DNA of 64,000 nt from Blasia pusilla (GCA_050084515.1 CM114274.1:8990001-9054000); one strand, 5' to 3'; positions 37,536-48,413 are shown, counted from the stretch's first letter. The notes: generated from the letters alone by a model not told the origin. Made by a program: numbers and translations.

Positions 37536-38734
37536 TCATTTGAAGAACGTTTCAATTCCACAACCAAGTTCAAGATGGTTAATTGATTTGAAACCTGGAC
37601 CTCTCCTGAAAGCAACCTCTTGCCTGTTGATGTTAGCATAGCTGCTTAATTTGCGAAGACGCTCCCATTGCCACACCAACTCATGGGCCTTTAAAGATAG
37701 CACGGGGTCCCAGCGGCTGTAGCGGCCTCTGCACATGTACATAAAAACAGATGGGATCATCAGGGAGATACTCATGTGGAGTGATTTTTCATCTGCCACT
37801 AGCAGAAGGAAAAGATCAAGCTGACTTTTGACAGAAGTCAGCCGTTAGAAGTTCAGGTGTGGACACGACTTCCGTAATGGCTAGTTAAATTTTTTGCTAT
37901 AGTAGTGTGAATCATTAATAGAGTGAGTTCATAGAGAGGCAATCCATCTCTAAACCATCCGAAGGTTGAAGGACGAGACCGAGAGGTTTCTCTAGGACAC
38001 ATTCTGGGGGCAGCTCCCTCATCTGTGGATGGATCTAAATCTGTCAGTGGTTAGCAAACCAGGGGGCAAGATTGGAGTGAGATGGTTATAACATGTCTTC
38101 ATGTGAACAAAGCATCTGAGCAGAGACTAAGAGACAGCTCAAATAGAAGAGTTGCAATTGTTTGTGAACCCCAATCATCCACAGCTATGAATTGAGAGGT
38201 CAGGAATTATGCTTAATCTTGCCCATAATGAGTTGAACTCTTATCAATTTTGAAATCAGAGGGAGCATATCCCCATCTCCTCTGTGCTTTCGGTGTCTGA
38301 TTGCGTTCTTCAACCAATCTTCAATCTGTAATACAGATCGAGTGAATTCTAACAGGTACAAACCCAGCAACATCCAAATCATCTTTAGACCTGCGCTAAA
38401 CTTGCTCCAAGGTATCGACTTTGTCTACAACTTCAATGCATGCAGAAAAGTACACAATACCATCTTCAGAAGGAAAGTGCATGTGGACAGTCTCCTCACA
38501 ATCTGGCCATACCAAATCTCTACGCTTCACATCTCGAACACAAAAAGGGACACAGGTTCTACGGGAATGTCCTCCCAGTCCTGATCCATGGCAAATCATC
38601 GAGACTTCAATAGCACCAAGGAAGACTCCAGAGTTCATGTGCCAGTAAATGAAATCTTCATCACATTTGAAGGGAGTACTGCAGTCTTTGTTTTGCTTAG
38701 ATTTCAACTTCTGTATCACTAGACTCTTCTGCAA
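37536..38734 (-). other. Cluster of unrecognised minus-strand open frames
   Basis: Three frames might be exons of an unknown gene or a decayed one. One of 112 codons (38734-38396) contains R-R-D-L-V-W-P-D-C-E-E and H-F-P-S-E-D-G-I-V-Y-F. The second, at 38325-38200, follows a good TTACAG acceptor and starts I-E-D-W-L-K-N-A-I-R-H. The third, at about 37733-37600, follows a GTGCAG acceptor and contains W-E-R-L-R-K-L-S-S-Y. Coding-like amino-acid composition and intron-type borders suggest a gene, but clear donor sites are missing and I cannot name a family. Confidence 0.25.
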
Positions 38735-38801
38735 TCTAGAGATTCCCTCACACTATTGTGCATGCCTAATCACATGCACAATATTGTGAGGGAATCTCTA
38801 G
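38735..38801. repeat. Hairpin, about 29-bp arms
   Basis: The left arm 38735-38764 and right arm 38772-38801 pair almost perfectly (AGAGATTCCCTCACA with its complement) around a short loop. It is intergenic. See findings. Confidence 0.85.
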
Positions 38802-39511
38802 GTTGGATATTGTGCATACGATGAGACACACACACAATATTCATTCACTCTCAGAGTTTCCCAACTCTTCATTTATAGAGGTGGGAAACCTAGCCTTGTA
38901 ATGAGAGCCAATGTAAATCATGCAAATCACGATATCCATTTACAATCTCAGTTTTCTAACCTTGTTGAGCAAGCTCCTGTCCAAGGCCCTCTTTTCTCTC
39001 ACTCTCAATGCTCTTGGAGGACAGAGCAAATAGTGGTGGCAGTAGTCTGGAATCGATCGGAGTCTTCAGAGCCTCTGATCGGCACTCTGGAACCATCGGA
39101 GGCTCATGGGAGGTTTAAATGCTGCACCTGGATCCTTCAATACGCATGTGGATTACAAAAAAATTTCACATGGGTGTAAACTGGCGAATCAGGGAGGTAT
39201 AGGCTCCACTCAAGGCACATGCTGCTTGATAAGGATCAGGAGAATATAACTCAATTGTATGAAGGTATGAAAAACTTCACCGTGAAATGAGAGTAATGTA
39301 GATAGAAGGCTCTGCTCATCCCTTCAGACATATCTCGTGAGGAATGGGAGAAATGAGGGATGATCCCATGTGCTCGGAGAAATCTGGACTCTGACACGCT
39401 TTTGAGGGTCTACTTCTAATTTGAAATACCAATAGGGCATGGGATGGTTGATGGGTGACAACGTCAAAGGTGTGGAAATGAAGGGACCAATAGGGCATTA
39501 GTGAGCTGAAT

Positions 39512-39553
39512 TCTATTCTTGTTATTGTCTCCCGAGACAATAACAAGAATAGA
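39512..39553. repeat. Perfect 20-bp hairpin just past the carbonic anhydrase stop
   Basis: The arms 39512-39531 and 39534-39553 are exact complements around two bases (CTATTCTTGTTATTGTC and its complement). On the gene's sense strand it begins 8 nt after the predicted TGA. Confidence 0.9.
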
Positions 39554-39561
39554 GATCAAGG

Positions 39562-42500
39562 TCAGGCCAACTGCTTACCCCTCTCACTCCGCTGCACTCA
39601 TTTGAAACATTGAAACATTGACTACAAACAGGAAAATTTGCTTTCAATTCTTATACAATTTCTCGGGGAAGCCTTCCAGGGAAATCAGCAGTCATAAAGT
39701 ATGCAAACCAGTTGAATAGGTCAAATTAGACAGAGACGTACTGAGTTGAAGGAAAACCCATGACCATCTCCAGCAAAACGCATGAAGTCCAGCACCTGGG
39801 CACTAGATATCTCCACTGGTGTATCTGGCATTAATTCAAAACTCGATAGGTCAGTATATCTACTCTCTACTCAAGTAATTCCCATGAATTTGATACAACC
39901 ACATCATCTCAGTCGAGTGCCAACGAATTCAGCTCACTCATGCCATGTGGAAAGTAAAATCAACATTACTTGTACTGGGAGACAAAATCACATACCAAGA
40001 ACGAACCAGTCGACACCTTCCGAGCAAGGAGGAGTACTCAATGAACCAATATAGTGAACATATCCTATAGAACTCTTCTGCACAGTTGAAAAGCACAATT
40101 GCAGAGAGGAATGTGTTATTTCATTGTAAGTCCATTCTTCAGGTCAAACAAGGAAAACTTTCCTCTGCTGGTTGACATCAAAACAAAGCTACGGAAGAGT
40201 TCACAACTTAAAGCAAGGGCAAGGGTTCTTGCCATGGCATTTTAAAGTAGGAATCAGACTGCCTTTTGGGCCAAGGAATTCAAATTCTGCACAAGTCCCA
40301 GAATATTGAACACAAGGTGAAGGTGTGAACACAGAAAGGAGAGTTTTAAAAGACATTAAGTTTGAAGAACCATTCAGGATGAAGGGTTGAACCAGAATTT
40401 TTAATCCGTTCATTTCCTAGTCAACTCCAATCTATTAAAGCCCATAACAAACTATAACTTTCCATAATTCAACATAGACTGAACCTTGTCTGAGCCAGAA
40501 TGCTTCAATCTGCACATTATCAGTTGAAGAGATGCACGATGGAGAAATCCGCTAGACAATGGAGACAAGAACATGGACAACCGCCAGTATGTGAGACGAA
40601 TATTAAGATCATACCTGCCCCTTGTTACTTGGAGGAGGAAGGAGGAGCTTGGGAGAGATCTTCACATCTTCCACATTTCTGCAGCAGTAACCCACACCGT
40701 AAGAAATAGGATCTTACTGGACAAAAGAGTTGAATAGAAGCATCCAAGACACATTTTGATAGAAACAAGAAAGTAACCACTTACACAGATCGTCCATGTT
40801 CCAGTGGAGCGTACGCCAGACTTGTCGCCAGACATTTGTTTGGCACAGCAGATTTCCTTGCATCCAGCATAATCCTGCAAAAAATACTCCAGAGTCCAAT
40901 CTCAGATTTCTCCACAGCACAAGACATCATCCCACAAAAGATATAAAAAATGACAGACTGACTACACATTCATGAACTGAAATGAAGAGAATGAACCCAT
41001 AGATTTGAAATTACAGGAATTGTAGTGCCAAGGTTTGCTACTGAATCGTGCTAGACAACAGCAAAAGTTGTCTCCGTTGTCGTAAGAAACTACTCTAGGT
41101 TATCTAAGAAAGAAACAAAGAACAATACAACTTACCCTACAACAGCAAGTCCCTTCCCCTCTACATCACCTGTCACAGAATTTTGAGCACACCATTACAC
41201 ATCCACAAAGTTAGCAAGTCCTTTTTCCCTCAGTTGATAGGCAAGCATGTGTAATCATCCTGACCCACCTGAACAAAGCTACTGCAAGAAGTTCTAGCAC
41301 CATTGAATGTCCATAAAGTAAGCATGCTTTCGGCCCTCATTCATCAGGCAAGTAAGTGTCATCCCCTCAACATCACAAACTACTTCAAGGAATTTGGTGG
41401 GCATGTTTTCTGCTCTCACCACCAGGCGAGCAAGTGTCATCCATATCACTATCACAAAGCTGAAATCAAGATGCAAAAAAGCTGTAGCAAACAATAGGTC
41501 GATAACGAGATGGGCATACGATGTACCAAGTGAGCCTCCATCGCATGACGCTCCCCATCAAATGCATGCTCTGATGGAGCATGAAAGTGAAATTGTAGCA
41601 GCTGCAGAACCCTCCCCCCAACCACCAAAAAGTTCTTGCCTTTCGGAAAGCTCACCTGTAATGCCATGGACACCACATCTTGTAGTTAGGACAGGGTAAT
41701 TTTCAGTCAGAATCCCTCTGTGGATTCTGTGGAAGGAGTTGCAATTGACTCTCATACAATCAAAAGTTTCTTCTTCTTCCTCTCTGCTCGAACAGCACGA
41801 TCTCATGGTCAGGACCACATGATTTCTTGGGTAAGTCCATCATACGTCCACGACACAGAGGCAGCGATTCTGCAGATGGACTCACATTGACTTTCACCAC
41901 TCCAACCAAATTGATTGCAGACCTTTTCTTGCCGTTACCAGTACTACTACAACAAGGTAGAGGCTAAGTGGACTGGTCCATATCCTTCTTTTAATGAGCG
42001 GATGAGATCATTGAGAATGTCCATCCTCCGTCGTCACGCCGATCAAGACCACTCACTCGCTCAATCGCTCTCATCGCCATAGACTTCTGAAAACTAGTCC
42101 TCACTCCTATCCAGAGCAATCACTCGCTCAATTGCTCTCATCGCCATAGAATTCTGAAAACTAGTCCTCACTCCTATCCAGAGCAATCATTCGCTCAATT
42201 GCTCACATCGTCATAGACTTCTGAAAACTAGTCCTCACTCGCTCAATTGCTCCAACCGCCATAGAATGATGATAACTCGTCCTGATGCCTAGTGACGAAT
42301 TACTACGAAACGAATGTGGACCCATTGTCAGTTGTATGATCCACCTGCATGGTGCCATGTCCAGGGTTGAGAATGGAAGGGCTACTGGACCCGTATGAGA
42401 AAACCAGCTCTCCAAGAGCTTCTCCGCCTTGAGCTCTGCTCATTGGGATGTCTATGGGCGATTGGTTTGGTCCGCTTGCGCAGAGTCCTTGCCATCTGCC

Positions 42501-42956
42501 TGGACCTTCAGGGTTTCCATAGTCCCACTGTTCGGCAGCAGATGCCGTCTCACAACAGCATTTGCAGCTCACGCTTGACCAGAGCGCTGCCCCTGCTGTG
42601 GCCATCGCCAGTCTCCTTCCCACTTTGTCATCAGCCGATGCTCTGGGCTCCATCCTTTCTTCGAGTTCGCTGCCATCAGCAGGAGCTTCTTCACCGGGAA
42701 AACAGTGGAATCCGCCACTCTCGAAGCCTCCCACCTTTTCTGCTGCTAAGGGAACTCTTGAAGCTCTCAAGATCTCCTTCTTCGCTGCAGGTCCTGCCCA
42801 ACAACACTCAACTCTTCCTCTTTGCGCAATTTCCAGCGTCGAGCTCACAATGTCCCTCAGTGACGGTCGTCCGATTGCAGGAAAGCTCCTGAACGAACGG
42901 AGGCTGAGGACATTTGCACCACATTTGACAAACGGTTGACAACTAGTTGGCGACAT
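39562..42956 (-). CDS. Alpha-type carbonic anhydrase, predicted thylakoid-lumen form, eight exons
   Basis: The minus-strand exons are 42956-42345, 41655-41520, 41169-41136, 40874-40785, 40678-40615, 40077-39996, 39824-39742 and 39591-39562 (1131 nt, 376 residues). All introns are GT-AG and in frame. Residues 1 to about 110 look like a plastid transit peptide. G-R-R (113-115) followed by a hydrophobic stretch and A-S-A before residue 141 looks like a twin-arginine lumen signal. The mature part has N-Q-S-P-I-D-I (164-170) and G-H-G-T-M-Q. The zinc histidines are H227 and H229 (F-H-F-H) and H246 (E-A-H-L-V-H). Further on are S-L-S-T-P-P-C-S-E-G and V-L-D-F-M-R-F. The enzyme interconverts CO2 and bicarbonate; lumenal forms such as algal CAH3 supply CO2 or protons near photosystem II. 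The last 30-nt exon is the least certain part. Confidence 0.9.
42054..42270. repeat. 67-bp minisatellite in carbonic anhydrase intron 1
   Basis: About 3.3 units start at 42054, 42121 and 42188, plus a partial one. Each has CGCTCAAT, GCTC, CATCG, CATAGA, TTCTGAAAACTAGTCCTCACTC. Units 1 and 2 are nearly identical, so it is recent. Confidence 0.9.
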
Positions 42957-43384
42957 GTTCTTTCAGCTTTGGGTGAGTCCGATTCAGGGCCACCGGACTC
43001 CCGAGCTCGATCTCCACAAACCATGAACACCCCTCCAAAGAATCTGTGCCCACGAGATCGAGCTCCTCCACAACGCTCCCACCGAAACTGCCCTGCTCGT
43101 CTTCAGCACTCAACACAGACCTCATTTCTTGCTCTCCTCCCAGACCCCCAAAGCACATTTGCAACCGACAACAGAGAACCACAAACTGCCCTGCAGGTGT
43201 GAAACCCAACGTGCCATCTCCACCACACGAAATTCCTTCTCCCAAACGAAGGGATGCGGATGTGAGAGAGGCAGAGAGAGAATGAAAGGAAACAATTTAC
43301 TGTCCGCGGGGACTCCAGAGGGCCATGGGGCTAGGTTCACGGCAGTTGGACAAGAAGAAACGTCACCAGCGAGGGCTGAAGAGG

Positions 43385-43990
43385 TCCTGTGTACTCTCTA
43401 GCTTTCACACCCTGTGCGAGAACTTCGCAATCTGAAGCAGGTCGTGTCCAGCCATGAACTCGGAGACCTCCAAGGCACGGTCTTGGAATAGGTCAGAACA
43501 TTCTGGTCTAATGTGATTATGGAAACTGCAGTTGAAAAGATAATGCTGTCCATCATCATTGAGCCAATTGTTGCAATGCCTACAAATCCGTCTTCTCCTT
43601 TCTTCTGTGAGAATTTTCCTATCTCAATCTCAAAATCACAGAGAGAGAGACAGACAGAGACTGTACTCATTTAGTAGTGCCTGTCGTAGCCTTGCGACCA
43701 TAGACTCCGCGCCGTGGTTGGACGGTGCTTGAGACTGGGATGGGTGTAAAGAGAGGAAGAAGTGAGGGAGGTACCATATGTGTGTGTGTGTGAGAGAGAG
43801 AGATGGAATCCGTCTTCTCTACTCTGCTGTGAGAATTTTTCTTTCTCAATCTCAAAATCAGAGAAAAGATGGCGTCTGTCTTCTCTTATCTTCTGTGGGA
43901 ATTTTCCTTTCTCAATCTCAAAATCACACGAGAGAGAGACAGACAGACAGATTATTGATCGTCTATGTTGGAGATGCGGCTTATTGATAG
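43385..43990 (-). mobile_element. LINE fragments and related interspersed repeats
   Basis: The minus strand at 43770-43665 repeats the 3' end of the 34-kb LINE: the T-P-I-P-V-S-S-T-V-Q-P peptide, then a GTCGCAAGGCTACGACAGGC stretch and ACTAAATGAG before CT repeats. Immediately beyond, at 43590-43400, is the C-terminal Cys/His region of a related LINE (C-R-H-C-N-N-W-L-N-D-D-G-Q-H-Y-L-F-N-C) of a different subfamily. The 37-bp motif GAATTTTCCTTTCTCAATCTC occurs three times (about 43610, 43830, 43900), each followed by an AGAGAGAGACAGACAG-type tract or similar. Confidence 0.7.
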
Positions 43991-45440
43991 AGAGAGTGAT
44001 TACTGATGGATGAAGACATAGACATACGAATTAGAGAGGGATGGAGATGGAAGTGAGGAGAGCGAAAAAACAGCTTCCTCACTCAGATTACAAGTGACCC
44101 ACAGCATCCCCACCCACTACCATAGTTGTTGCGATAAGAACAGCAGCAACTACAACCCAAAATTGAGACGCCTGGTCTGAAAACCAACTCACCATCCCCA
44201 TCACACAAAATTTCCTCTCCTAAACGAAGGAACACAGTCTCGCGCGCACACACACAGAGAATATCAATATGATAATCACTACATGACGTGATTGAGTCCC
44301 CAAAAGGGCCCCTGCCCGTTCAGATAATACCACAATGGCCATTGAAATCCAACCTGCCATCTCGTGCACGCAAAATTCCTTATCCTAAACGATGGGACAC
44401 TGACTAGAAGAAAGAAAAGAACACAAAAAGAAAGGATCGTGATGATGATTATCATCATGATGGTGATGGTAGTGGTGGAGGAGAGGAGGAGAGTCAACAA
44501 AATGCTTTTCCTCTGAGCTGATTTGGGATGCAGATTCCATGATGACATTATTGTTTGGTCCTGTTGTTGAGATAGTCTGGTCACTCTCTAGATTTCCTCT
44601 CTCTGGCTTTCAGCAGCTGCTGCTGCGTCTGCTGCTGCCAATTCTGTCCAGCACTGGGACTGCACCAGCGCTGTCAGCAACTTAGGACTAATCACTTAGT
44701 CAGCCAGAAAGAAAGCTCCAAAGGTGGAGATCGAAGGATTGAGGGCACTCATGTTTTCACGATTCCATGGGCACATTATTTTCTAGCTCTGATTCTGTCC
44801 ATTCTCTTTCTGTCCATTCACTTCATTCCCTTTCTCCATTTCATTTCCTCTTCTGTTCTATGGTCTACTGATACTCTCGATTGATATTCTATCTCACAGT
44901 AGAATGGGAAAGAGATTGGTGCTCTACTGTCAGCAATAAAATCGTCAAAATCTTATTACCTTTGAAATAAGGCGGAAATCGAATTTTTCATTTAAAAATG
45001 GTTTCATGGGATCTGGTCCCATAGTTCCAGAGTTTCAGCAATAAACTCTTGAAAAGTTCATCATCTTTGAGATGAAAGTGGAAAAATAATTGGTGCTAAG
45101 TGCTCCCCCTTAAATCCATATTATTATGGGAAAGTGTCTTCTTGATTTGCAAACACCTCTCTGCTTGACATGTGGCAAGTGGGCAGTAAGAAAATGTTTC
45201 ATATGCTACGGCCAGCAAGAAAAAAAATTGAATTTGTATGTAGCGTCATTAATCTCTTTTCTTCACAGGCTATACACCGGCTCTTCAAACTTTTTTTTTA
45301 TTTCCTTTGCATTGCACGGGCACCTTACTAGTACTTGGAGAGCTCAAACATGGTACCCAAGGAGGTATTGCATAGGGGCATGGGAAAAATTACTTCCATC
45401 GGAAAGAGGAATTTGTCCTCTTTTTCACAAGATTAGTTAG
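43991..45440. other. Intergenic DNA between carbonic anhydrase upstream region and retroelement cluster
   Basis: Only low-complexity pieces are visible, such as GATGAT/GGTGATGG repeats at 44440-44490 and CTGCTG repeats at 44610-44640. A plus-strand frame of 104 codons at 45126-45440 resembles nothing I know. Confidence 0.5.
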
Positions 45441-45459
45441 TGTTGTAAAAGTTTATTTA

Positions 45460-45795
45460 ATGAAACCGTGTGTGCTACTTGATTCAGGAGCACAACCCCT
45501 TATGTATGGGAAGGTGGCATTTGTAGCGATGGGATTAGGGAAGTGTGAGATCACTCCATGTCCATTCCATATTCAGACTTCACTAGCAGGCACATCCCCA
45601 ACACAATTCATGACTTGCGATAAGAATGCAGTGAAGATTCAACCCAATCATCCTACTCATAGTGCGATGGTCCGGATGCGAGCAATTGTGACACTAGTCG
45701 AGTCTTATGATATTTTGGTAGGGGCTACAGTATTGTATCCTCTAGGATTCACACTTGACTTTTGGGAGGAGAGAACCTCCTATCGACCAAGTTAG
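45460..45795 (+). pseudogene. Aspartic protease domain, plus-strand copy
   Basis: This 111-codon open segment contains the active-site block L-L-D-S-G-A-Q-P-L-M-Y-G-K and the S-Y-D-I-L-V-G-A-T-V-L-Y-P-L-G-F block, aligning with the protease regions near 52.9, 2.5 and 61.8 kb. The catalytic D-S-G is intact. The open segment lacks the N-terminal part present in the 53-kb copy. It would have processed the element's polyprotein. Confidence 0.85.
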
Positions 45796-46189
45796 CAGTA
45801 TGATGAGGGATGAACCAGTCAGCTACCCGTGCAATATGCAAGGAGACTTGATGGTTCACTCGGAGGGTCAACCACAACAGTTGCTATTTATTGTGGCACA
45901 TTACGTTGGCGTGGAGATTTACTGGAGGGGACCGCCTATATAGAGGATAGTCTTGAGGAGTTGCATGCGATGACGAGCGTGGCTACATCTGTTGGCGACA
46001 TTTCTTCAGCTTTGTTGGGAACGAGCATCGTTTTTCAGAGGAGAGCATACGAGCTCGTGAGGCACGGGTGGAGCTTACCCTATGCTCTAAAGTGAGACGG
46101 GACAGAGTTACCACGTGCTCTAGGAGTAGAGACGTTGACACCCTTGGATACCACACCAATTGTGTGACAATATCTTGCGGAGGTGTACG

Positions 46190-47141
46190 TATACTATATC
46201 TCTTTGGAGAGATTAGTATAGCTTTGGCTCTAGTGTTGTAGGCCAAAGTATGAGTACAACATAACTTGTATGTTGAGAGGGATGAGACTGCATGTAGAGA
46301 CTCATTACATGAAGTGTAGAGACTAGTCCAATAGTACCCTCACTTATTGCTAGTATCTGCAGTCATGGGATATCAACATGCATTTCCAGCCAACTTCTCA
46401 TTGTTGGGGCACCGGATTTGGATTGGGTTGGTTCGATACACTTGGAGGTGGTAGGGTGGCAATGTCAAGGTCATTCTTTGGCGGGTGAGGGACTTGGTTT
46501 GCACGACCCGAGGTCGGCCATGTTTTGGGAGATGTTGCAAGTTCTGCAACACTTGCAAACTACTCAGAGATGTTCTCTAGCCTACATTTTGGAGAACGTC
46601 CCATTGTTAGGTGACACTCGAGTCCAAGTAATGGCGAGTGTACATGAGGTGCGATCGTGGATAGGACCAATGATGATGTTGGATGTGACGGATGTTGGAT
46701 CGCACGAACACCATCCACGTTTCTAGTGTACGAACCTTTTACCCTCCGAGCTCTTGAGGCGGGCATACGCTGGAGTTCCGAGACCATCACTACTTACAGT
46801 GGATGAGATCTTGGATCCCGGGAGGTGATCTGAGGTTGTTACTTATGATGATGTACCACCGTTGGCAATGGCCAATTGGGTACGACAAGAACCCCATAGC
46901 TCACTCTCGCTCGTCGGCGTTGGGCTCCACCAATGCACCTGCACGCTCATCTCATATCATGCCTAGTCCTTCGTGACGAAAAGCATGAGATGATGGAAAC
47001 TCACCAACGTAGGCAATGCTATGAGATGAGCGCTGGTGAGTTTCATCATCTCATGCTTTTTCGCCACGGCGACAAAGGACTAGGCATGATATGCATTGGT
47101 GGAGCCCAACGCCGACGAGCGAGAGTGAGCTATGGGGTTCT
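46190..47141 (+). pseudogene. DNMT3-like methyltransferase domain, plus-strand copy (N-terminal and central part)
   Basis: Motif I is decayed to L-Y-L-F-G-E-I-S near 46193-46215 (Asp and a Gly lost). Y-V-E-R-D-E-T-A follows near 46270. Motif IV reads G-W-Q-C-Q-G-H (near 46455): the catalytic Cys is kept and the usual Pro is Gln. Motif VI I-L-E-N-V-P-L-L-G-D (near 46590) is intact, followed by S-W-I-G-P and a degraded A-H-R block. The C-terminal L-V-E-P-N-A-D-E-R-E then a stop then A-M-G-F lies at 47093-47140, right at the insertion point. Several stops show it is dead. Confidence 0.85.
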
Positions 47142-47147
47142 TGTCGT
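46881..47147. repeat. Inverted duplication of a methyltransferase segment
   Basis: The left arm 46881-47008 is the reverse complement of 47033-47147 with a few differences and an internal gap. Both arms encode the A-L-P-T-L-V-S-F to A-M-G-F part of the methyltransferase, on opposite strands. The loop is 47009-47032. The repeat includes the junction to the inserted element. Confidence 0.85.
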
Positions 47148-47718
47148 GCGAATCCACATCGTCATACAACATACATCGCTGACATCCCATACTCACATAC
47201 ATACATAACACAGACGAGAGCATCCACAAACACAAGTGTACCACAACTGAAATCCGTGAAAGACCTACTCTCATAAAACACGTATAGAATCACATACAAT
47301 CAAGCCAAACCCACTCCACGATGGGAGAATCTAGGTCGAAGCTTGCAAGAAACACCATAGCCAAGAGCTCTACTCACTACCAAGGCTAACTCCCAACGCA
47401 ACAGGCTCAACTCAAAGAACTGACTGTTCTTTGAGTTTAGCCTTATATCCTCCAACCTAAGAGCGGGCCCTACTCGAAAAGTCACCTCAACTGAGTAACC
47501 CCCAACCCTATGTATGAAATCGCATCTCTACCTAGACACTACGGCCCTACATAAGGTATGGCCTCTACTAGCACACTATACTCTACGACATAATCCGTAT
47601 GGTCATGACAGCTGTCGTGCGAATCCACATCGTCATACAACATACATCGCTGACATACCATACTCACATATATACATAACATAGACGAGAGCATCCACAA
47701 ACACAAGTGTATCACAAC
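47142..47718 (-). repeat. 3' terminal repeat block B1-A2-B2 of copy 2
   Basis: B1 (47613-47718) and B2 (47142-47247) are both 106 bp and differ at about four positions. A2 (47248-47610, 363 bp) matches A1 at 55880-56247. B1 follows the polypurine tract directly. B1 and A2 are joined through GC, giving the palindrome GACAGCTGTC at 47607-47616. Confidence 0.9.
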
Positions 47719-47730
47719 TCGCCCCCCTAA
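47719..47730 (-). promoter_or_regulatory. Polypurine tract of copy 2
   Basis: The minus strand reads TTAGGGGGGCGA immediately before B1. It is the expected primer for plus-strand DNA synthesis. The third copy has a near-identical tract at about 56645-56657. Confidence 0.8.
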
Positions 47731-47891
47731 CTGGCGGTTGGGTCCCTCTAACTCCCAGGTAGCCCTATACATCTACTACATGCTATACACCTTCTTGGGT
47801 GCACGAATCAGAAGGTCGGGTGCTAGGTTGCCCCATCGTTAGTAGCACATCTGTAATCCATATCATGCAAAGATCAAGTCATCTACCCCTC

Positions 47892-48413
47892 CTAAGTACA
47901 TCGAGGAAAAACCCACCTTCCAGTAGGAACAACATCCATACATGGAGTCAAACACATCATGTGCCAACCCCTAGAATACCGATCACACACCAACATACGA
48001 GTTGCGTTACCAGCAGACCCACACAACATGCACCTCAAGCTAGCACGTATCATGGCTAAGCTTGGATCAACAGTACCATCCACATTTGGAAGATGACATG
48101 GCGCACAATTACGCACATGGTCCTTCCAAACAACTCCATCACGACCCTCCAACATGAGAACTCCAGAAGCTAACACCTCGCGCACTCGTAAAATTGTGCG
48201 GCTTGCCGTCACATCCAACATTGTCGGTGCAATCTGCTGCAAATAGACATAGTACCCCACATGGAACCTACGAATCGATGGTCGATAACCTCCACCCCGA
48301 ATGGTTGCATACCGCAACGTATCCCTGTGTTGAGCAATGGCAAGATTCTCAAAGGTTGTTGGCATAACTCTCCGAAAGAGCTCTGCCCGCTGAGAACACA
48401 CTCTCATCCACAT
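47892..48413 (-). pseudogene. Integrase C-terminal GPY/F region and PHD-like finger, copy 2
   Basis: The frame continues the integrase after one in-frame TAG. It has the GPY/F-like segment R-F-H-V-G-Y-Y-V-Y-L-Q followed by R-D-G-V-V-W-K-D-H-V-R-N-C-A. It ends in a PHD-type finger: C-M-L-C, then C-D-R-Y-S-R-G-W-H-M-M-C, then G-R-W-V-F-P-R-C-T and stop. The spacing matches the C4HC3 pattern, but two ligand positions are changed (Tyr for the fourth Cys, Phe for the seventh). The copy at 56.85-57.0 kb keeps the residues missing here, so the family finger was probably complete. PHD fingers read histone H3 tails; here it sits where chromoviruses carry a chromodomain. Confidence 0.8.

Larger units (their letters stand above)
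45445..47141 (+). mobile_element. Methyltransferase-bearing gypsy element, plus-strand copy, left part
   Basis: This copy runs opposite to its neighbours and contains only protease and most of the methyltransferase. It is interrupted at 47141/47142, inside the C-terminal methyltransferase motif, by the insertion of the minus-strand copy; its coding sequence resumes at 56248. Its 5' end near 45445 is truncated, so gag and the 5' repeat are absent. An inverted duplication disturbs it at 46881-47147. Confidence 0.85.

Noticed and set aside
46930-47210. Histidine/threonine-rich plus-strand frame near the inverted repeat
   Set aside because: It is a shifted reading of the methyltransferase segment plus the inserted repeat.
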